Positions 21,955 through 32,065 of a stretch of 64,000 nt of DNA are shown here, piece by piece. Source of the DNA: Anodontia alba (taxonomy: Eukaryota; Mollusca; Bivalvia; Lucinida; Lucinidae); contig OZ024828.1 in the NCBI GenBank assembly GCA_964016985.1, forward strand, positions 10,940,610 to 11,004,609. The letters run 5' to 3'. A model generated the notes under the pieces. It was not told where the DNA came from, did no database searches, and saw nothing but the letters and a program-made list of their open reading frames with translations. A program made the position numbers and the translations under genes. The first letter of the stretch is position 1, and every line of letters begins with the position of its first letter.

Positions 21955-22060
21955 ATGCTGGGTTAAAATTTCAGCAGACAACGTTTCAAATTATTCTTTT
22001 TTTATTTTTCCCAGATATAGGCTTCGAAAAAAAAAAAAAAAAAAAAAAAAAGAAAAAAAA
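21955..22060. mobile_element. F8 left end running into a poly(A) tract
   Basis: GCATGCTGGGTTAAAATTTC, AGCAGACAACG, TTTTTCCCAGATATAGGC, then about 24 A with G/A continuation. Confidence 0.55.
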
Positions 22061-22484
22061 GAAAGAAAGAAAGAAAATAAATAAACAAAAAATAAATATA
22101 AAAACAAAAATAAAATACATACATTGGTATACACAATGTTAAGTAAAACGGCTACATTGTTCATTTTATTTCAGGCAATCGAATGGTCTTGCCAGTGGAG
22201 AAGATGAATTCCAGACAGAATAAAACTATTTTGTTAAGAACTATTTGGCTTGGTGGAGTTATAGAATAAATCGATCGGTCATTCCAGTTTGTGACCTTGA
22301 ATAAGAAGAGTTTGGTGGTTGTCACATGGACTGAAGAGTCATCAGTTTTCACGGTGATGAGGAGGACACGAAACTCCCAGGATCTGTTGCCGAGTCAAGT
22401 TGCTATCAAATCACTATCGAAGTCTGATTTGGGATTAGCGTATTGTAGCAGACGCAAAACTTTATATTTCTTACTATTACAGAC

Positions 22485-22735
22485 TGTAGAGAAGGTAATA
22501 AGGATCTTCTTTTCGGAAGAGGCTTGGCGTGCAGGAAAGCAAACAGGAAGTAATAAAAGTAATCTCCCTTGTAAAGGATAGCGGAAATTCTACCACCTGT
22601 ATCCAGTCCCCTTGAGATGAATTGACCGCAAAGGGAGGAAATTCCTTCTTGTAAGAGTACACAAAAGGTAGAAAGGAGGCAAATGTTTATATGTCAGAGT
22701 TGTTTCCCCTGAAGATGTATCCATTTTCCGTAAGA
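22485..22735. mobile_element. F7 element, left half inverted
   Basis: 22485-22616 is the left half in reverse (GTGCAGGAAAGCAAACAGG, CCAGTCCCCTTGAG), while 22635-22735 is a right half in forward orientation (GGAGGAAATTCC, TTTCCCCTGAAGATGTATCC). Looks like an internal inversion. Confidence 0.55.
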
Positions 22736-22796
22736 CGATCAGGGTCCTTCGCTATTCACATTTTACATAAGGTACACTAGCTCGTGTCAAAGCTTA

Positions 22797-23009
22797 TTAA
22801 CCCTTGTCCCGCTGAACCCGATAACGTCCTGCCTTTGCAAACAGTGTAGATCCAGATCAGTTGGCTTCTAAAGAAGCCAACTGATCTGGATCTGCACTGT
22901 TTGTCATTGAATATGTAAATTTATATCAACAACCTGGAACAAGTAAGCTGATTGGCTGAAAATTATAAATGGGCGCGGCATTTTAATTTCTCCAGCAGGA
23001 CAAGGGTAA
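22797..23009 (+). mobile_element. F17 MITE copy 1 (TTAACCCTTGTC ends)
   Basis: TTAACCCTTGTCCCGCTGAAC start, CAGGACAAGGGTAAA end. Palindrome TTTGCAAACAGTGTAGATCC / inverted with GTTGGCTTC arms. The flank CTGATTGGCTGAAAATT is shared by all four copies. Confidence 0.8.
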
Positions 23010-23023
23010 ACATTTAGAGTACT

Positions 23024-23238
23024 TTAACCCTTCTCTTGCTGAGCACGACATGCCCTGTCTTAGCAAACAGTGTAGTTCCAGATCAGTTGGCTTCTGAAGA
23101 AGCCAACTGATCTGGATCTGCACTTTTTGTCATTAAATATGTGAATTTCTATAAAAAAAACCTGGATCAAGTAATCTGATTGGCTGGAAATTAGAAGTGG
23201 GCGTGGCATCTTAATTTATTCAGCATGACAAGGGTTAA
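23024..23238 (+). mobile_element. F17 MITE copy 2
   Basis: Starts TTAACCCTTCTCTTGCTGAGC and ends ATGACAAGGGTTAA. AAACAGTGTAGTTCC palindrome. Same orientation as copy 1 and 14 bp from it. Confidence 0.8.
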
Positions 23239-23496
23239 TGAGTTCATACAGTAACAGGGTAAAAACAACAGGACACACATTGGGAAAATACTTTATTTTA
23301 TGCGCATCGCAGAAAAAGGTTCTTATGCCATATTTGTGAATCGCGAAGGACAAGATCAACATACCCATTCGCACTAATTGATCTGTGCTTTCTTAGCTCG
23401 CATGTTTAAAAACAACAACAAAATCCTGCATTACGCATCGTATATTGTTGTTTCATTTATAGTATTCACCCTAAATATTGGAACACCTTAACTTCT

Positions 23497-23748
23497 GGGC
23501 CCAGTTGTTCAATGCATCGTTAGCTTAACGAGCTCGTTAGTGGTCAAAATGTTATCTATTCTAGTAAGTACAATATCATATTCACAGGTATTTTTGCTGA
23601 AAAAATGTGAGTAGCTTTTGCAAAAGCGAAAGCTACTCACATTTTTTTTCAGCAAAAATATTAGCGTATATGCCATATTTAATGATCAAAGTTTTAACGA
23701 TATGTTAACTAATGACATCGTTAGTTTTTTTTTTGAACAACTGGGCCC
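23497..23748. mobile_element. F2 MITE copy 3
   Basis: GGGCCCAGTTGTTCAATGC and GAACAACTGGGCCC ends. Central AAAAAATGTGAGTAGC hairpin with AAAAGCGAAAG loop. A T run extends the right side. Confidence 0.88.
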
Positions 23749-23764
23749 TGACGTTTGAACAGGT

Positions 23765-23885
23765 CAATTTGTCTCCCTGTTGATGAGCCTAAAGACTGCT
23801 GGATGAAGGACAAACAGTGTAGACCCAGATCAGATGCCACTTTCTGTGGCAGCTGATCTGCGTGTGCACTGTATGTCAAAAATCA
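23765..23885. mobile_element. F18 palindrome
   Basis: GTCTCCCTGTTGATG flank, ACAAACAGTGTAGACCC, GATGCCACTTTCTGTGGC centre, TGCACTGTATGTC. The flank CCTGTTGATG...CTAAAGACT recurs at 23945. Confidence 0.6.
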
Positions 23886-23934
23886 TCATACAGAATTAAT
23901 CTAAATACTGCGATATCTTTACTATCAAATGTCC

Positions 23935-24065
23935 TTACTTTTGGACAGGTCAATTTGCCTGCCTGTTGATGTTTCTAAAGACTCCTGGATGCAGGGCAAA
24001 CCTATTGGATCCTGATCAGGCTGGATCTACACTGTTTGCTCTGGCCTGTCTGTCCGGACACTTAG
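23935..24065. mobile_element. F18 palindrome, left arm decayed
   Basis: GCCTGTTGATGTTTCTAAAG, CTGATCAGGCTGGATC, ACACTGTTTGCTC, GGCCTGTCTGTCCGGAC. Only the right arm is well kept. Confidence 0.5.
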
Positions 24066-24087
24066 GGTTATATAGGTAAAATAGCAT

Positions 24088-24303
24088 TACCCCTTGCCAT
24101 TCTGAATGAACTAAGATGCCACGCCCATTTCTAATTTTCAGCCAATCAGATAACTTGATCCAGATTGTTGATACGAAGTCACACACTAAATGGCAAACAG
24201 TGCAGATCCAGATCAGATGTCTTCTTAAGAAGCCAACTGATCTAGATCTACACTGTTTGCAAAGGCGGGACATATTCGGATACAGCAGGACTATAGTGTT
24301 AAC
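24088..24303 (-). mobile_element. F17 MITE copy 3
   Basis: GATGCCACGCCCATTTC, TTTTCAGCCAATCAG, then GGCAAACAGTGCAGATCC palindrome with TCTTCTTAAGAAG centre. Inverted relative to copies 1 and 2. Confidence 0.75.
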
Positions 24304-24410
24304 ATTTGGTTATTTCGTTGCAGGAGGTGAAAACTTAGTCCACACATGGACATCATCCATTAAATAGCTTGTCCATAGCAAAACTGACTTTTCATCGTAA
24401 TAACTCGTCA

Positions 24411-25037
24411 GTGGTCTTCCAACAGAGCAATGAGTTTATTGCACTCTTCAGTGGTCGTCCAACAGAGCAATGAATTTATTGCACTCTTCAGTGGTCGTCC
24501 AAAAGAGCAATGAATTTATTGCACTCTTCAGTGGTCGTCCAACAGAGCAAAGAGTTTATTGCACTTGCCAGTGGTCGTCCAACAGAGCAATGAGTTTATT
24601 GCACTTGCCAGTAGTCGTCCAACAGAGCAATGAATTTATTGCACTCTTCAGTGGTCGTCCAATATAGCAAAGAGTTTATTGCACTTGCCAGTGGTCGTCC
24701 AACAGAGCAATAAATTTATTTTACTCTTCAGTGGTCGTCCAACAGAGCAATGAGTTTATTGCACTCGTCAGTGGTCGTCCAACAGAGCAATGAATTTATT
24801 GCACTCTTCAGTGGTCGTCCAACAGAGCAAAAAGTTTATTGCACTTGTCAGTGGTCGTCCAACAGACCAAAAAGTTTATTGCGCTCTTCAGTGGTCGTCC
24901 AACAGAACAAAGAGTGTATTGCACTTGCCAGTGGTCGTCCAACAGAGCAATGAATTTATTTCACTCATCAGTGGTCGTCCAGCAGTAGTCGCCCGACCGA
25001 ACAGTGAGTTTATTGCACTCGTCAGAGGACGTCCCAA
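24411..25037. repeat. 40-bp satellite, 14 exact-length units plus a 54-bp unit
   Basis: Unit GTGGTCGTCCAACAGAGCAA + TGAATTTATTGCACTCTTCA. Units start at 24411 and every 40 bp to 24931, with no length change. Two 3' types (CACTCTTCA, CACTTGCCA) are interspersed. The unit at 24971 carries an inserted GTAGTCGCCCGACC. Frames open on it repeat every 120 nt and are not genes. Confidence 0.97.
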
Positions 25038-25623
25038 GGCAGTAAAAAAAGGATAGATGAGGAACAAACATTGACAAAACAAACGCCATGTATTAACTCA
25101 GTTGCACACGACCAAAGAAGAACTACAACAGAGCAACCTCGGGGGTGGGTGGGTCGGGCTGGTGGGGTGAAGAGGGGCTTAAACAAGTTTACTCGCGCGA
25201 AACATCACCCTTAATTCTGATGCAGTTCCAAGTTACAAAAAACGCGTTTGATTCGTATAGGGGTTCTCTACCGCTTCAGTGAAGAAACAAAGCAAAGGAC
25301 CCGATGACGATCTGAAGCCAGGACAAAAGAAAACCACAAAGAGGACAACGATTACAAAGAGGACGGACCGACCACAGACATTGACAGTCAGACGTCAAAC
25401 ACTTTTTGTTGAAAACTTGCATGTCTGGTCCAGGACCAAAATATTTAACTTAGTGACATATCCTATTGTTTTATGAGACCTTTTTCTCTTGGTAGAGCGC
25501 CACTAAACGGAAGGAAGATCTTATCCTGCATTATAAGGATTTGTCTCTTCAACTCAAGAACCCGGAAACGGTTGTATGTTCAACAGCAGAAGGATCACAA
25601 GTGTTTAGTATCTCCCACAATTA
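25038..25623. other. No gene recognised
   Basis: Includes a G-rich run (GGGGGTGGGTGGGTCGGG, 25140-25157) and a Lys/Thr-rich 65-codon frame at 25279-25476 with no recognisable domain. GGGGCTTAAAC and TTAATTCTGATGCAG near 25170-25225 weakly match 52532-52580. Confidence 0.4.
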
Positions 25624-25790
25624 ACGCTTTGCACGCTGGGTAAAGAATCAGCAGACGACATTTAGAAATAATTGTCTATTTTCCCAGAAAATAGGGCTTG
25701 GTATTGTATGCAAATTGTCTCCGAAGGAGACAATTTGCATACAATACCAAACCCTATTTCTCGACAAAAATAAAGAAAATATGTAACACA
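25624..25790. mobile_element. F8 element, well preserved
   Basis: AACGCTTTGCACGCTGGGTAA, CAGCAGACGACATTTAG, TTTTCCCAGAAAATAGGGC. Core TTGTATGCAAATTGTCTCC / inverse around GAAG. Right arm AACCCTATTTCTCGAC. Confidence 0.78.
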
Positions 25791-25986
25791 AATTTGTGCC
25801 TGCTTCGTTTGATCAGAGACTGCGCAAGTTTGAAGTAGTATTTTGTTTAGATGTATAAAATTGGCTACTTTAATACTTCATGTATTCAAGCAGAAACAAT
25901 GATTTCCTGATTCATTATGTTAGTGTCTTGTATCTTCTGCTTGTTTTTGTTTTTGTTTTTTTTTTTCTTGTGAGGACATTAACCTA

Positions 25987-26055
25987 CATGCCTAGCGTCC
26001 CATAAACTGGACATTGGCAAACAGTGCAGACCAAGATCAGATGCAGCACAACGCA
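25987..26055. mobile_element. F18 half-palindrome
   Basis: ATGCCTAGCGTCCCATAAAC, TTGGCAAACAGTGCAGACC, then lost at the centre (GATGCAGCAC). Confidence 0.55.
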
Positions 26056-26369
26056 ATTATCTCAGACTACAAGGGATCAGAATTTTCAGTTTAAGATAAC
26101 AATAGTTTCAGCTAACAGAAGTTGAAATGTAAACAAAACGTACAGCAAAACTAAACCAACATTATCCAAAATTTAGTTTGACGTAAGAGGTATTTTAGGT
26201 ATCAGTACTTGAAATAATGAGAATCACCTATATAGCAATTTCTATATAACACCCCTTTGAATATACAGTGTACCTTTCCTATGTTCACGGCGGAAGAGTT
26301 CATTGAGAATATTCAAGGACAAATGGGTTAAGATTGGTAAAAATAGTTGACGCCATGGTCACTGGTACT

Positions 26370-26600
26370 TTTAAATTTGGATTTGAGAGTTTTAAGAGCT
26401 TACAATATGACCTTTACCATTTCAGCCCGGCAGACCAATACAGACACCTTTGCAAACAGTGCAGATCCAGATGAGACGAGCCGTCTCATCAAGATCTGCA
26501 CTGTTTGTCATTCTGTTATTAATTTTTGACTGAAACACCCATTTGCAATATTGGATGAGTCCAAATTCAGAGATGGAAGAGTCTAAATCAGAAGCTCATG
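26370..26600 (-). mobile_element. F16 MITE
   Basis: Central palindrome TTTGCAAACAGTGCAGATCC / inverse around GACGAGCCGTCTC, then TCATTCTG, TTTTTGACTGAAACACCC, CAAATTCAGAGATGGAAG. These right-flank motifs are the inverse of the 15955 and 52203 half-elements. Confidence 0.7.
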
Positions 26601-27025
26601 GGTGGAAGGTTTTTGATTGTGTTGGGGTTTAACGACACGTCAACCCTTGTGGGTCATTTTGTGTCGTCTCCCAGAGAAAGGGAGAAAAGAGACAGAAGAG
26701 ATAGCAGAAGAGATGAAAGAGAGGGACAGGGAAGAAAGAGGAACAGGAATGAAAGTGAAGAAACAGAAGAAATAAAAACATCACCTCCCTACCCTTACCT
26801 GCTACAAGGATAGCAGGCCTTGCCCAACTGTAAGCCAATATTAGCTGGACGCCCCGGTGACATAAGATACATGACACCTTCGCACCACCCGACATGTTTG
26901 AAGCAGCTGACGCCATTGTCACTGACATTTTTGAATTTAGATTTAAAAGTATCGGCTTCAAACACGAACTTAAAACGATTAATGGTGGAAAGAAACTGAC
27001 GCCTATAGATAAACAGTAGCACTGT
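26601..27025. other. No feature recognised beyond GA-rich text
   Basis: GA-rich 26680-26780 keeps frames open on both strands. The peptides are low-complexity Arg/Glu or its complement. GGGTTTAACGACACGTC at 26623 may be part of an interspersed repeat, but I cannot place it. Confidence 0.4.
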
Positions 27026-27380
27026 AATGACTCAAACGTCTTTGGGACCATGGACATTTATTCTGGACACGGGTAGTTCCAGCCACGGAGGATTAATCAT
27101 AGTGCCTGATCAAGGCAAACGGGAATAATTTAGGGATACCATTCAATCTTGTACAAAATAATGGTATGTTGAGTGTACTCATTAGAATCGCCTCGATACA
27201 ACATACATATTCATGATAAATGTTGCCTAATATATCACTAAATGTTTGTTTTCTTGAGAATTACCCAGGACCCCAACCCCCCCCCCCCCGCCCCCCCCCA
27301 CACACACACACAAAAAAAAAAGTTCGAATCAGCAATGGTAAACGAGCCATCAGTGTTCGAGCCATTGAAGTTTTACTGCA
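27026..27380 (-). mobile_element. F3 pogo-like MITE copy 2
   Basis: TAATGACTCAAACGTCTTTGG start and TTCGAGCCATTGAAG near the end, with GATTAATCATAGTGCC inside. Half of an F1-core-like hairpin, GTACTCATTAGAATCGCC at 27174-27191, lacks its partner. A C-rich and CA tract interrupts 27275-27312. Confidence 0.6.
27273..27312. repeat. Poly(C)/(CA)n tract
   Basis: About 25 C with one G, followed by ACACACAC and an A run. G-rich on the minus strand. Confidence 0.9.
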
Positions 27381-27399
27381 GTTTTATCTACATGGTTAA

Positions 27400-27985
27400 A
27401 CCCAAAACTGCTGGACTCCGTAACACAGTTCGTAGCACGGCCGACTGCAGTTCCACGTGTAGCAAGCTCGAATCCCACTTCCATGGAGAAATGTCCTGAA
27501 AGGAAATTATTTCCAGTCATTCTCCCACTTCAAGAAGGGTAGTTGTCAGTTACTATCAAAATCCTGTACACAAATTACTAGGTAATCGCTTAGAGGACTA
27601 AGCATTTCGAAAACACGCCTATTCAAATATGTAGAAAAAATCACCTCCAAAAACTGAAAATTTTCAGGTAAAAAAATTGATATTTTTCATATATCTGCTT
27701 AAAACATAGATTGTGGGTACTCGTTAGAACCGCCTCGCCGAGGCGGTTCTAACGAGTACCCACAATCTATGTTTTTGAGCAGAAATAAGAAAAATAATGT
27801 ATACCCTTGTAAACCCCAGTTTTACTATATAAAAGTGGGGTTTAAGGGGGTCAAAATTACATAGGCGTGTTTTCGTAATGCCTATCCAGGGAAAATGTGA
27901 GTAGGTTAATTGACCAGCTCGACATGAGCTTAACAGTGCTGACTGGGCCGTAAAACTCCAAATCAAATCAAATCGAAGTCCACAG
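27400..27985 (+). mobile_element. F9 SINE copy interrupted by F1 copy 10
   Basis: Diverged head with AGCTCGAATCCCACTT (B-box like), body GTCATTCTCCCACTTCAAG, AAGGGTAGTTGTCAG, CGCTTAGAGGACTAAG up to 27602. It resumes at 27881 as CCTATCC, GACCAGCTCGACATGAGC, GACTGGGCCGTAAAAC and tail AAATCAAATCAAATC. No target duplication seen. Confidence 0.78.
27603..27880 (+). mobile_element. F1 MITE copy 10 (nested in a SINE)
   Basis: A end CATTTCGAAAACACGCC, B end GGCGTGTTTTCGTAATG, hairpin intact. Aligning the SINE halves with the intact copy at 46.4 kb gives an empty site of GACTAAG+CCTATCC: no duplication, no deletion. Confidence 0.92.
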
Positions 27986-28532
27986 ACTAAATTTCATAAA
28001 TTTCATAGCGGAAATGTACTGTACAATTTGCAAAACAAGACGCAACTTTTGATGCAGATCCACTTTCTTAGAGTTCTGGCAATGCTATCACTCTCAGCAA
28101 AATTGTTGTTTTGATTCCTAGTTTTCGATGAAGTGCTGTTTTCTACAGTCATTTCGTGTAATTAAAGCAGAAACTCACTTTTGAATTTAATGGGGTAAAA
28201 CGACATTTGGAAGCCTACGGAGTCAATCTTAAGAGTCAATCTTTACCATCTTTGGGCAAATTCAGATGATATTTTTCTTAAATATTTAAAAATAGCGTCT
28301 GCTGATTGTTTTCCCCAGAAGTCTGAGCGTTAAAAAACCAAAAAAAAAAAAAAAAAAAAGAATCTCACACGTATCGCGACATTGCATTAGTGGAATATCT
28401 GTGGATCTATTGATCTCTGATTGGAAATGTATATATGTATGTGAAACAGCTTGAAAATGAAGCAATTTGATAGGTCAGAATGCTGTCACATGGACAGTCA
28501 TCTGGTCGGATTATTGGCTTTAGAGTTATCAC
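27986..28532. other. No feature recognised
   Basis: AT-rich, with an A run at 28339-28358 and F8-like GCGTCTGCTGATTG near 28296. Confidence 0.45.
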
Positions 28533-28735
28533 TTAGCATGCTGGGTACAAATTTAAGCATAAGACATGTTGAAATATATTTTCTCATTTCCTCTAGATAA
28601 TAGAGTAGGACGTATCGTAAAATTGTGTCCTAAGAAGACAATTTGCATTTGATTTTTTTTTCTGGGGAAAAAATTAGAAAAAATATATCCCAAATTGTCG
28701 TCTGCTGAATGTGACCAGAGAGTGCTAAAGATTAA
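28533..28735. mobile_element. F8 element copy
   Basis: TTAGCATGCTGGGTACAAATT, CTCATTTCCTCTAGATAATAG, AAATTGTGTCCTAAGAAGAC centre, AAATTGTCGTCTGCTGAATG, AGAGTGCTAAAG. Confidence 0.7.
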
Positions 28736-28867
28736 CCTTTACCACTCTCTTGGCTAATTCAGCAGACGATAAATTGATAATTCTTTTCTAGTTTCTTTTT
28801 TGTTCTTTCTTTTTTTTCCAGAAATAGGATTTGACATTTCATCCCAATCGTCTCCACTGGAGAAGAA

Positions 28868-28869
<2 letters not shown>
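28736..28869. mobile_element. F8 element, left half only
   Basis: CCTTTACCACTCTCTTGGC, CAGCAGACGATAAATTG, TTCCAGAAATAGGATTTGAC, CATCCCAATCGTCTCCACTGG. Ends at the palindrome centre, where a TATC array begins. Confidence 0.68.
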
Positions 28870-28931
<62 letters not shown>

Positions 28932-28940
28932 GTCTATCTG

Positions 28941-28980
<40 letters not shown>

Positions 28981-28981
28981 A
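28870..28981. repeat. (TATC)n array
   Basis: About 28 units with two TGTC variants. It replaces the expected right half of the preceding F8 element. Confidence 0.96.
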
Positions 28982-29047
28982 GATTTCTTTTTATTTCTTT
29001 GACAATAAGATTTGTCCACCTTTTACCCTGTTGCTATGCAGAACCTA

Positions 29048-29110
29048 AGTAGACGGACAGACATGCTTGAACAAACAGTGCAAACCCAGATCAGATGCCA
29101 CATACACTTG
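29048..29110. mobile_element. F18 half-palindrome
   Basis: GACGGACAGACATGCTTGAAC, AAACAGTGCAAACCC, GATGCCACAT; the right arm is missing. Confidence 0.5.
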
Positions 29111-29219
29111 GTAGACCCACCCAAAGACAATTATTGCGATACGCTCCCTAGTGGAACTCGACTTCCCGAAATATCAGAATGGGCTCCATGATCTCATGGA
29201 AAATAAAAATGAAACTAGC

Positions 29220-29268
29220 CATTACGAAAACAAGCCTATTCAAATAATTATAATGAAAATTTTATCAC

Positions 29269-29309
<41 letters not shown>

Positions 29310-29536
29310 AAAGTTTTCAGATAAACATTCCGATATTTTTCATATTTCTGCTCAAAACATATATTGCGGGTATTCCTTAGAACCGCCTCGGCGAGGCGGT
29401 TCTAACGAGTACCCACAATCTATGTTTTTGAGCAGAAATAAGAAAATGTACATTTGTATACCCAATAAACCCCAGTTTTACTATAAAAAAGTGGGGCTTA
29501 AGGGGGTCAACATTATATAGGCATGTTTTCATGATG
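29220..29536 (+). mobile_element. F1 MITE copy 11, with poly(A) expansion
   Basis: A end CATTACGAAAACAAGCC, B end GGCATGTTTTCATGATG. The A-rich tract on the A side has grown to about 37 A (29271-29307). Hairpin intact with minor mismatches. Confidence 0.9.
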
Positions 29537-29539
29537 TAT

Positions 29540-30030
29540 TGATAGTAATTATAAGAGCAGAGCAGCGTAGCTTGCCTAAATCGCGCTTTGCCTCTAAATA
29601 TATATTTTTTTCAAAGTCCGTGACCTTGACATCTAGGAAACGCATGTGGGTCGGATGGTGCAGCATAAAACCTCAGACCAGTATCTGATATCAGGGCAAG
29701 TATGAACTATTTCCATCGAAAGGTTTAGGAGATGCAGCCTTTTAAACACTTTAACCAAAACAAATTAATATATTTTTCCTGAGTCTGAGACCTTGACGTC
29801 AAGGTCACACATGTGGGTTGGGATGGTACAGTTCAGATCAATATCTAACATCAGGGCAAGTATGAAAGACTCTATCCAGAGATTCAGTAAAAATAATGAC
29901 CAAAGGCGACGCTGACATCGACACTGACGCCAACGCCGACGCCAACACCTACTCCTACCGACGCCATGCTGACTGCTATATCTCAGGCTGAATTTTCGAA
30001 CAGGCGAGCAAAAAAAAAAAAAAAAAAACA
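29540..30030. repeat. Diverged internal direct repeat with GACGCCAACGCC tract
   Basis: Two related segments: 29600-29700 (CCTTGACATC, ATGTGGGTCGGATGGT, ATCAGGGCAAGTATGAA) and 29780-29870 (CCTTGACGTC, ATGTGGGTTGGGATGGT, same ending). Then a GACGCC/GACACC run and an A run. Unit about 180 bp. Confidence 0.65.
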
Positions 30031-30057
30031 AAAAAAACTGCAATATTATGAAGAACG

Positions 30058-30700
30058 GATGGCCTTTTCAGCAAAGGCAAAGAAGTCCTTTGAAATTTGA
30101 AATCGCATGGTCAATATCCTTGAATCAATTGCCTTAATGATTTCTTCTGACGGACAAAATTGCTTATTTAGACTATGTCAATGGTAATAATTTCTAAGGC
30201 CTATGCCCAGTCAGACCAAATGAACAAGATATTGAGGCCAATATGTGTGCTAAGTATGAATCACATCTGACCATGGTTACAAAGATGTAGGCGGGCGAGC
30301 GGGCGGGCGGGTGTACGGGCAGAAAATAGCGTTTTCACTATAATTTTCTATCAAGACCATGTCAAAAACTAAATGGGTAGTTTTGATGACACTCTCAGAA
30401 TGTCGACACTTCATCACTATAGTCATTTACTCCTAGTATGAATAATATCTGTATCTGTCTTGTGATTACGAAGATGTGACTCCGGACGGACATGGAGCTC
30501 TTTTTCATTACAAATGCCTATTTAGGCTTATCAAGGGCTATAACTTCTGAGTAAATAGGTCAATTCTAATTAAACTCTCAGCATGTTGAATCATCATGGA
30601 TATATCCATTAACCTAAAGTATCAGTCAGCTTAATGGTCAGAGAGATATGATTCCGGACGGACGGACAGAACAGCAATTTGTTTTTAGGGGCTACTTCAA
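30058..30700. repeat. Diverged approximately 180-bp tandem units
   Basis: Repeated elements: TATTTAGACTATGTCAATGG / TATTTAGGCTTATCAAGGG; TTCTAAGGCC / TTCTGAGTAAAT; CTCTCAGAATGTCGAC / CTCTCAGCATGTTGAATC; AAGATGTGACTCCGGACGG / GATATGATTCCGGACGG. At least three units. A GGGCGGGCGGGTG tract lies at 30298-30314. Confidence 0.65.
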
Positions 30701-31158
30701 TGTTAAATTTACTTGGGTTTATCGGCGAACCCTAACATTTTAGCGACTAGTTAATGTATGTAGACGAAATAAACCTCATAATCGTGTCCAAAATAGACTA
30801 CCCGTACGGACAGACAGTCATACCGACGTTACCAAATCTATATTTCCCCGGGGTTTATAAAATACTAAAAAGAAGAATCAGTCGGTATGCATTTTCAACA
30901 AGCTAGACACCATGAACTTTTGGAAACACTTATGTCAATCATAAACTATTTTCAATCCACTTTATGACCATAAATCTCAACACCTGATGCTATCTTTTGT
31001 AGTGCTTTGAAGACAAATATGCACATCTATCAAAATAATAAACTGACTCCAAAGTTCAAAGAATCGCCGATGATTACTTTTGATATTTATAATGAGAAGG
31101 CGTGAAACTGTATGCAGTGATAAGGAGTCGATCGGTTACCGTTCAAACGGACCAAATT
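30701..31158. other. No feature recognised
   Basis: No repeat partner or gene seen, apart from CGGACAGACAG text that may be the last trace of the preceding units. Confidence 0.45.
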
Positions 31159-31385
31159 AGCCGCCACGTCAGAAAACGTACCTTCGAATATGTGCGCCCA
31201 GCGAAGATTCAGATCAGCCTGCACATTCGCGCAGTCTGATCCGAATCTTCACTGGGCGCATTTTGGATAGCCAAGGAGGCAAAGTGTCTTCATGCGGACA
31301 ACGAAGACTCTAATCAGACTGCGCGCATGCGCAGGCTGATTTGAGTCTTCGTTGGGCGCACATGTCAGAAGGTACGTTTTCTCAC
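31159..31385. mobile_element. F15 dimer, best preserved
   Basis: Ends CACGTCAGAAAACGTACC and GGTACGTTTTCTCACGTG. Palindrome 1 is GCGCCCAGCGAAGATTCAG to CTTCACTGGGCGC. The linker is GGATAGCCAAGGAGGCAAAG. Palindrome 2 is ACGAAGACTCTAATCAG around GCGCATGCGC, ending CGTTGGGCGCACATG. Confidence 0.85.
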
Positions 31386-31874
31386 GTGCGGATCAAATTG
31401 ATTGTGTACTGCCCAGCACATACCAGAAATGACAATAGCCAAGCAATGATATATACGTTTCATGATATATGTGTGAAGAGACAATCATTGCATTTCGATG
31501 GAAAAACAGCTGCAAAACGCGTGCACCTGTTCATTAGTGCATCCCGTGTCCATTTGCAAATCGAATATAATTGACATCAATTGAGTGGATTTTTAGCTGA
31601 AAATCAATAATTTCAAAGAATTTTGGTACAAAACTTTATTGCGCGTACTCATCAAAGAGGTCACCTGAATGAGTACATCTACTCATAACAAAGATTTTTT
31701 TTTTTTTTTTTTTTGTAAATTAAGTGGAATATTAACATTCTAGCATGACATTAATTTAGTACATAATACAAAACTAAGGGACGGACCATTTGATCTTTTG
31801 CGGAGTGGGTGGGGGTTCTAAAAAAATACAGTTCTGGTTATGTAAGAAAAAATAATCTGGCTTCAGCTTTGTGA
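31386..31874. other. Largely unrecognised; one F1-core-like remnant
   Basis: GCGCGTACTCATCAAAGAGG to ATGAGTACATCTACTC at 31650-31686 vaguely resembles a worn hairpin of the GTACTC type. A T run lies at 31687-31710. Confidence 0.4.
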
Positions 31875-31894
31875 AAAATAAATAAATAAATAGA

Positions 31895-31929
<35 letters not shown>

Positions 31930-31930
31930 A
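31875..31930. repeat. (AAAT)n array
   Basis: AAATAAATAAAT with one GAT variant. Confidence 0.95.
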
Positions 31931-32026
31931 CTGGATTTTGTCACTGATAAAAAAATAATATGTGCTTGCAAAATTTCGTTTCAAGTCTGTACAGTGTCAA
32001 AACTTCTTTGGCTTCTGGAGGACAAA

Positions 32027-32065
32027 GCTCACCCCCCCCCCCCCCCCCCACACACACACACCCCA
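32027..32065. repeat. Poly(C) with (CA)n
   Basis: About 18 C then CACACACACA and CCCC. Confidence 0.9.

Noticed and set aside
24411..25037. CRISPR array
   Set aside because: Units are contiguous 40-bp repeats without unique spacers, in a clearly eukaryotic context.
24470..25056. Overlapping frames in the 40-bp satellite
   Set aside because: The unit length is not a multiple of three and several frames and both strands are open, as expected from repeat sequence.
26629..27057. 142-codon minus-strand frame
   Set aside because: Mostly the complement of GA-rich text; no domain recognised.
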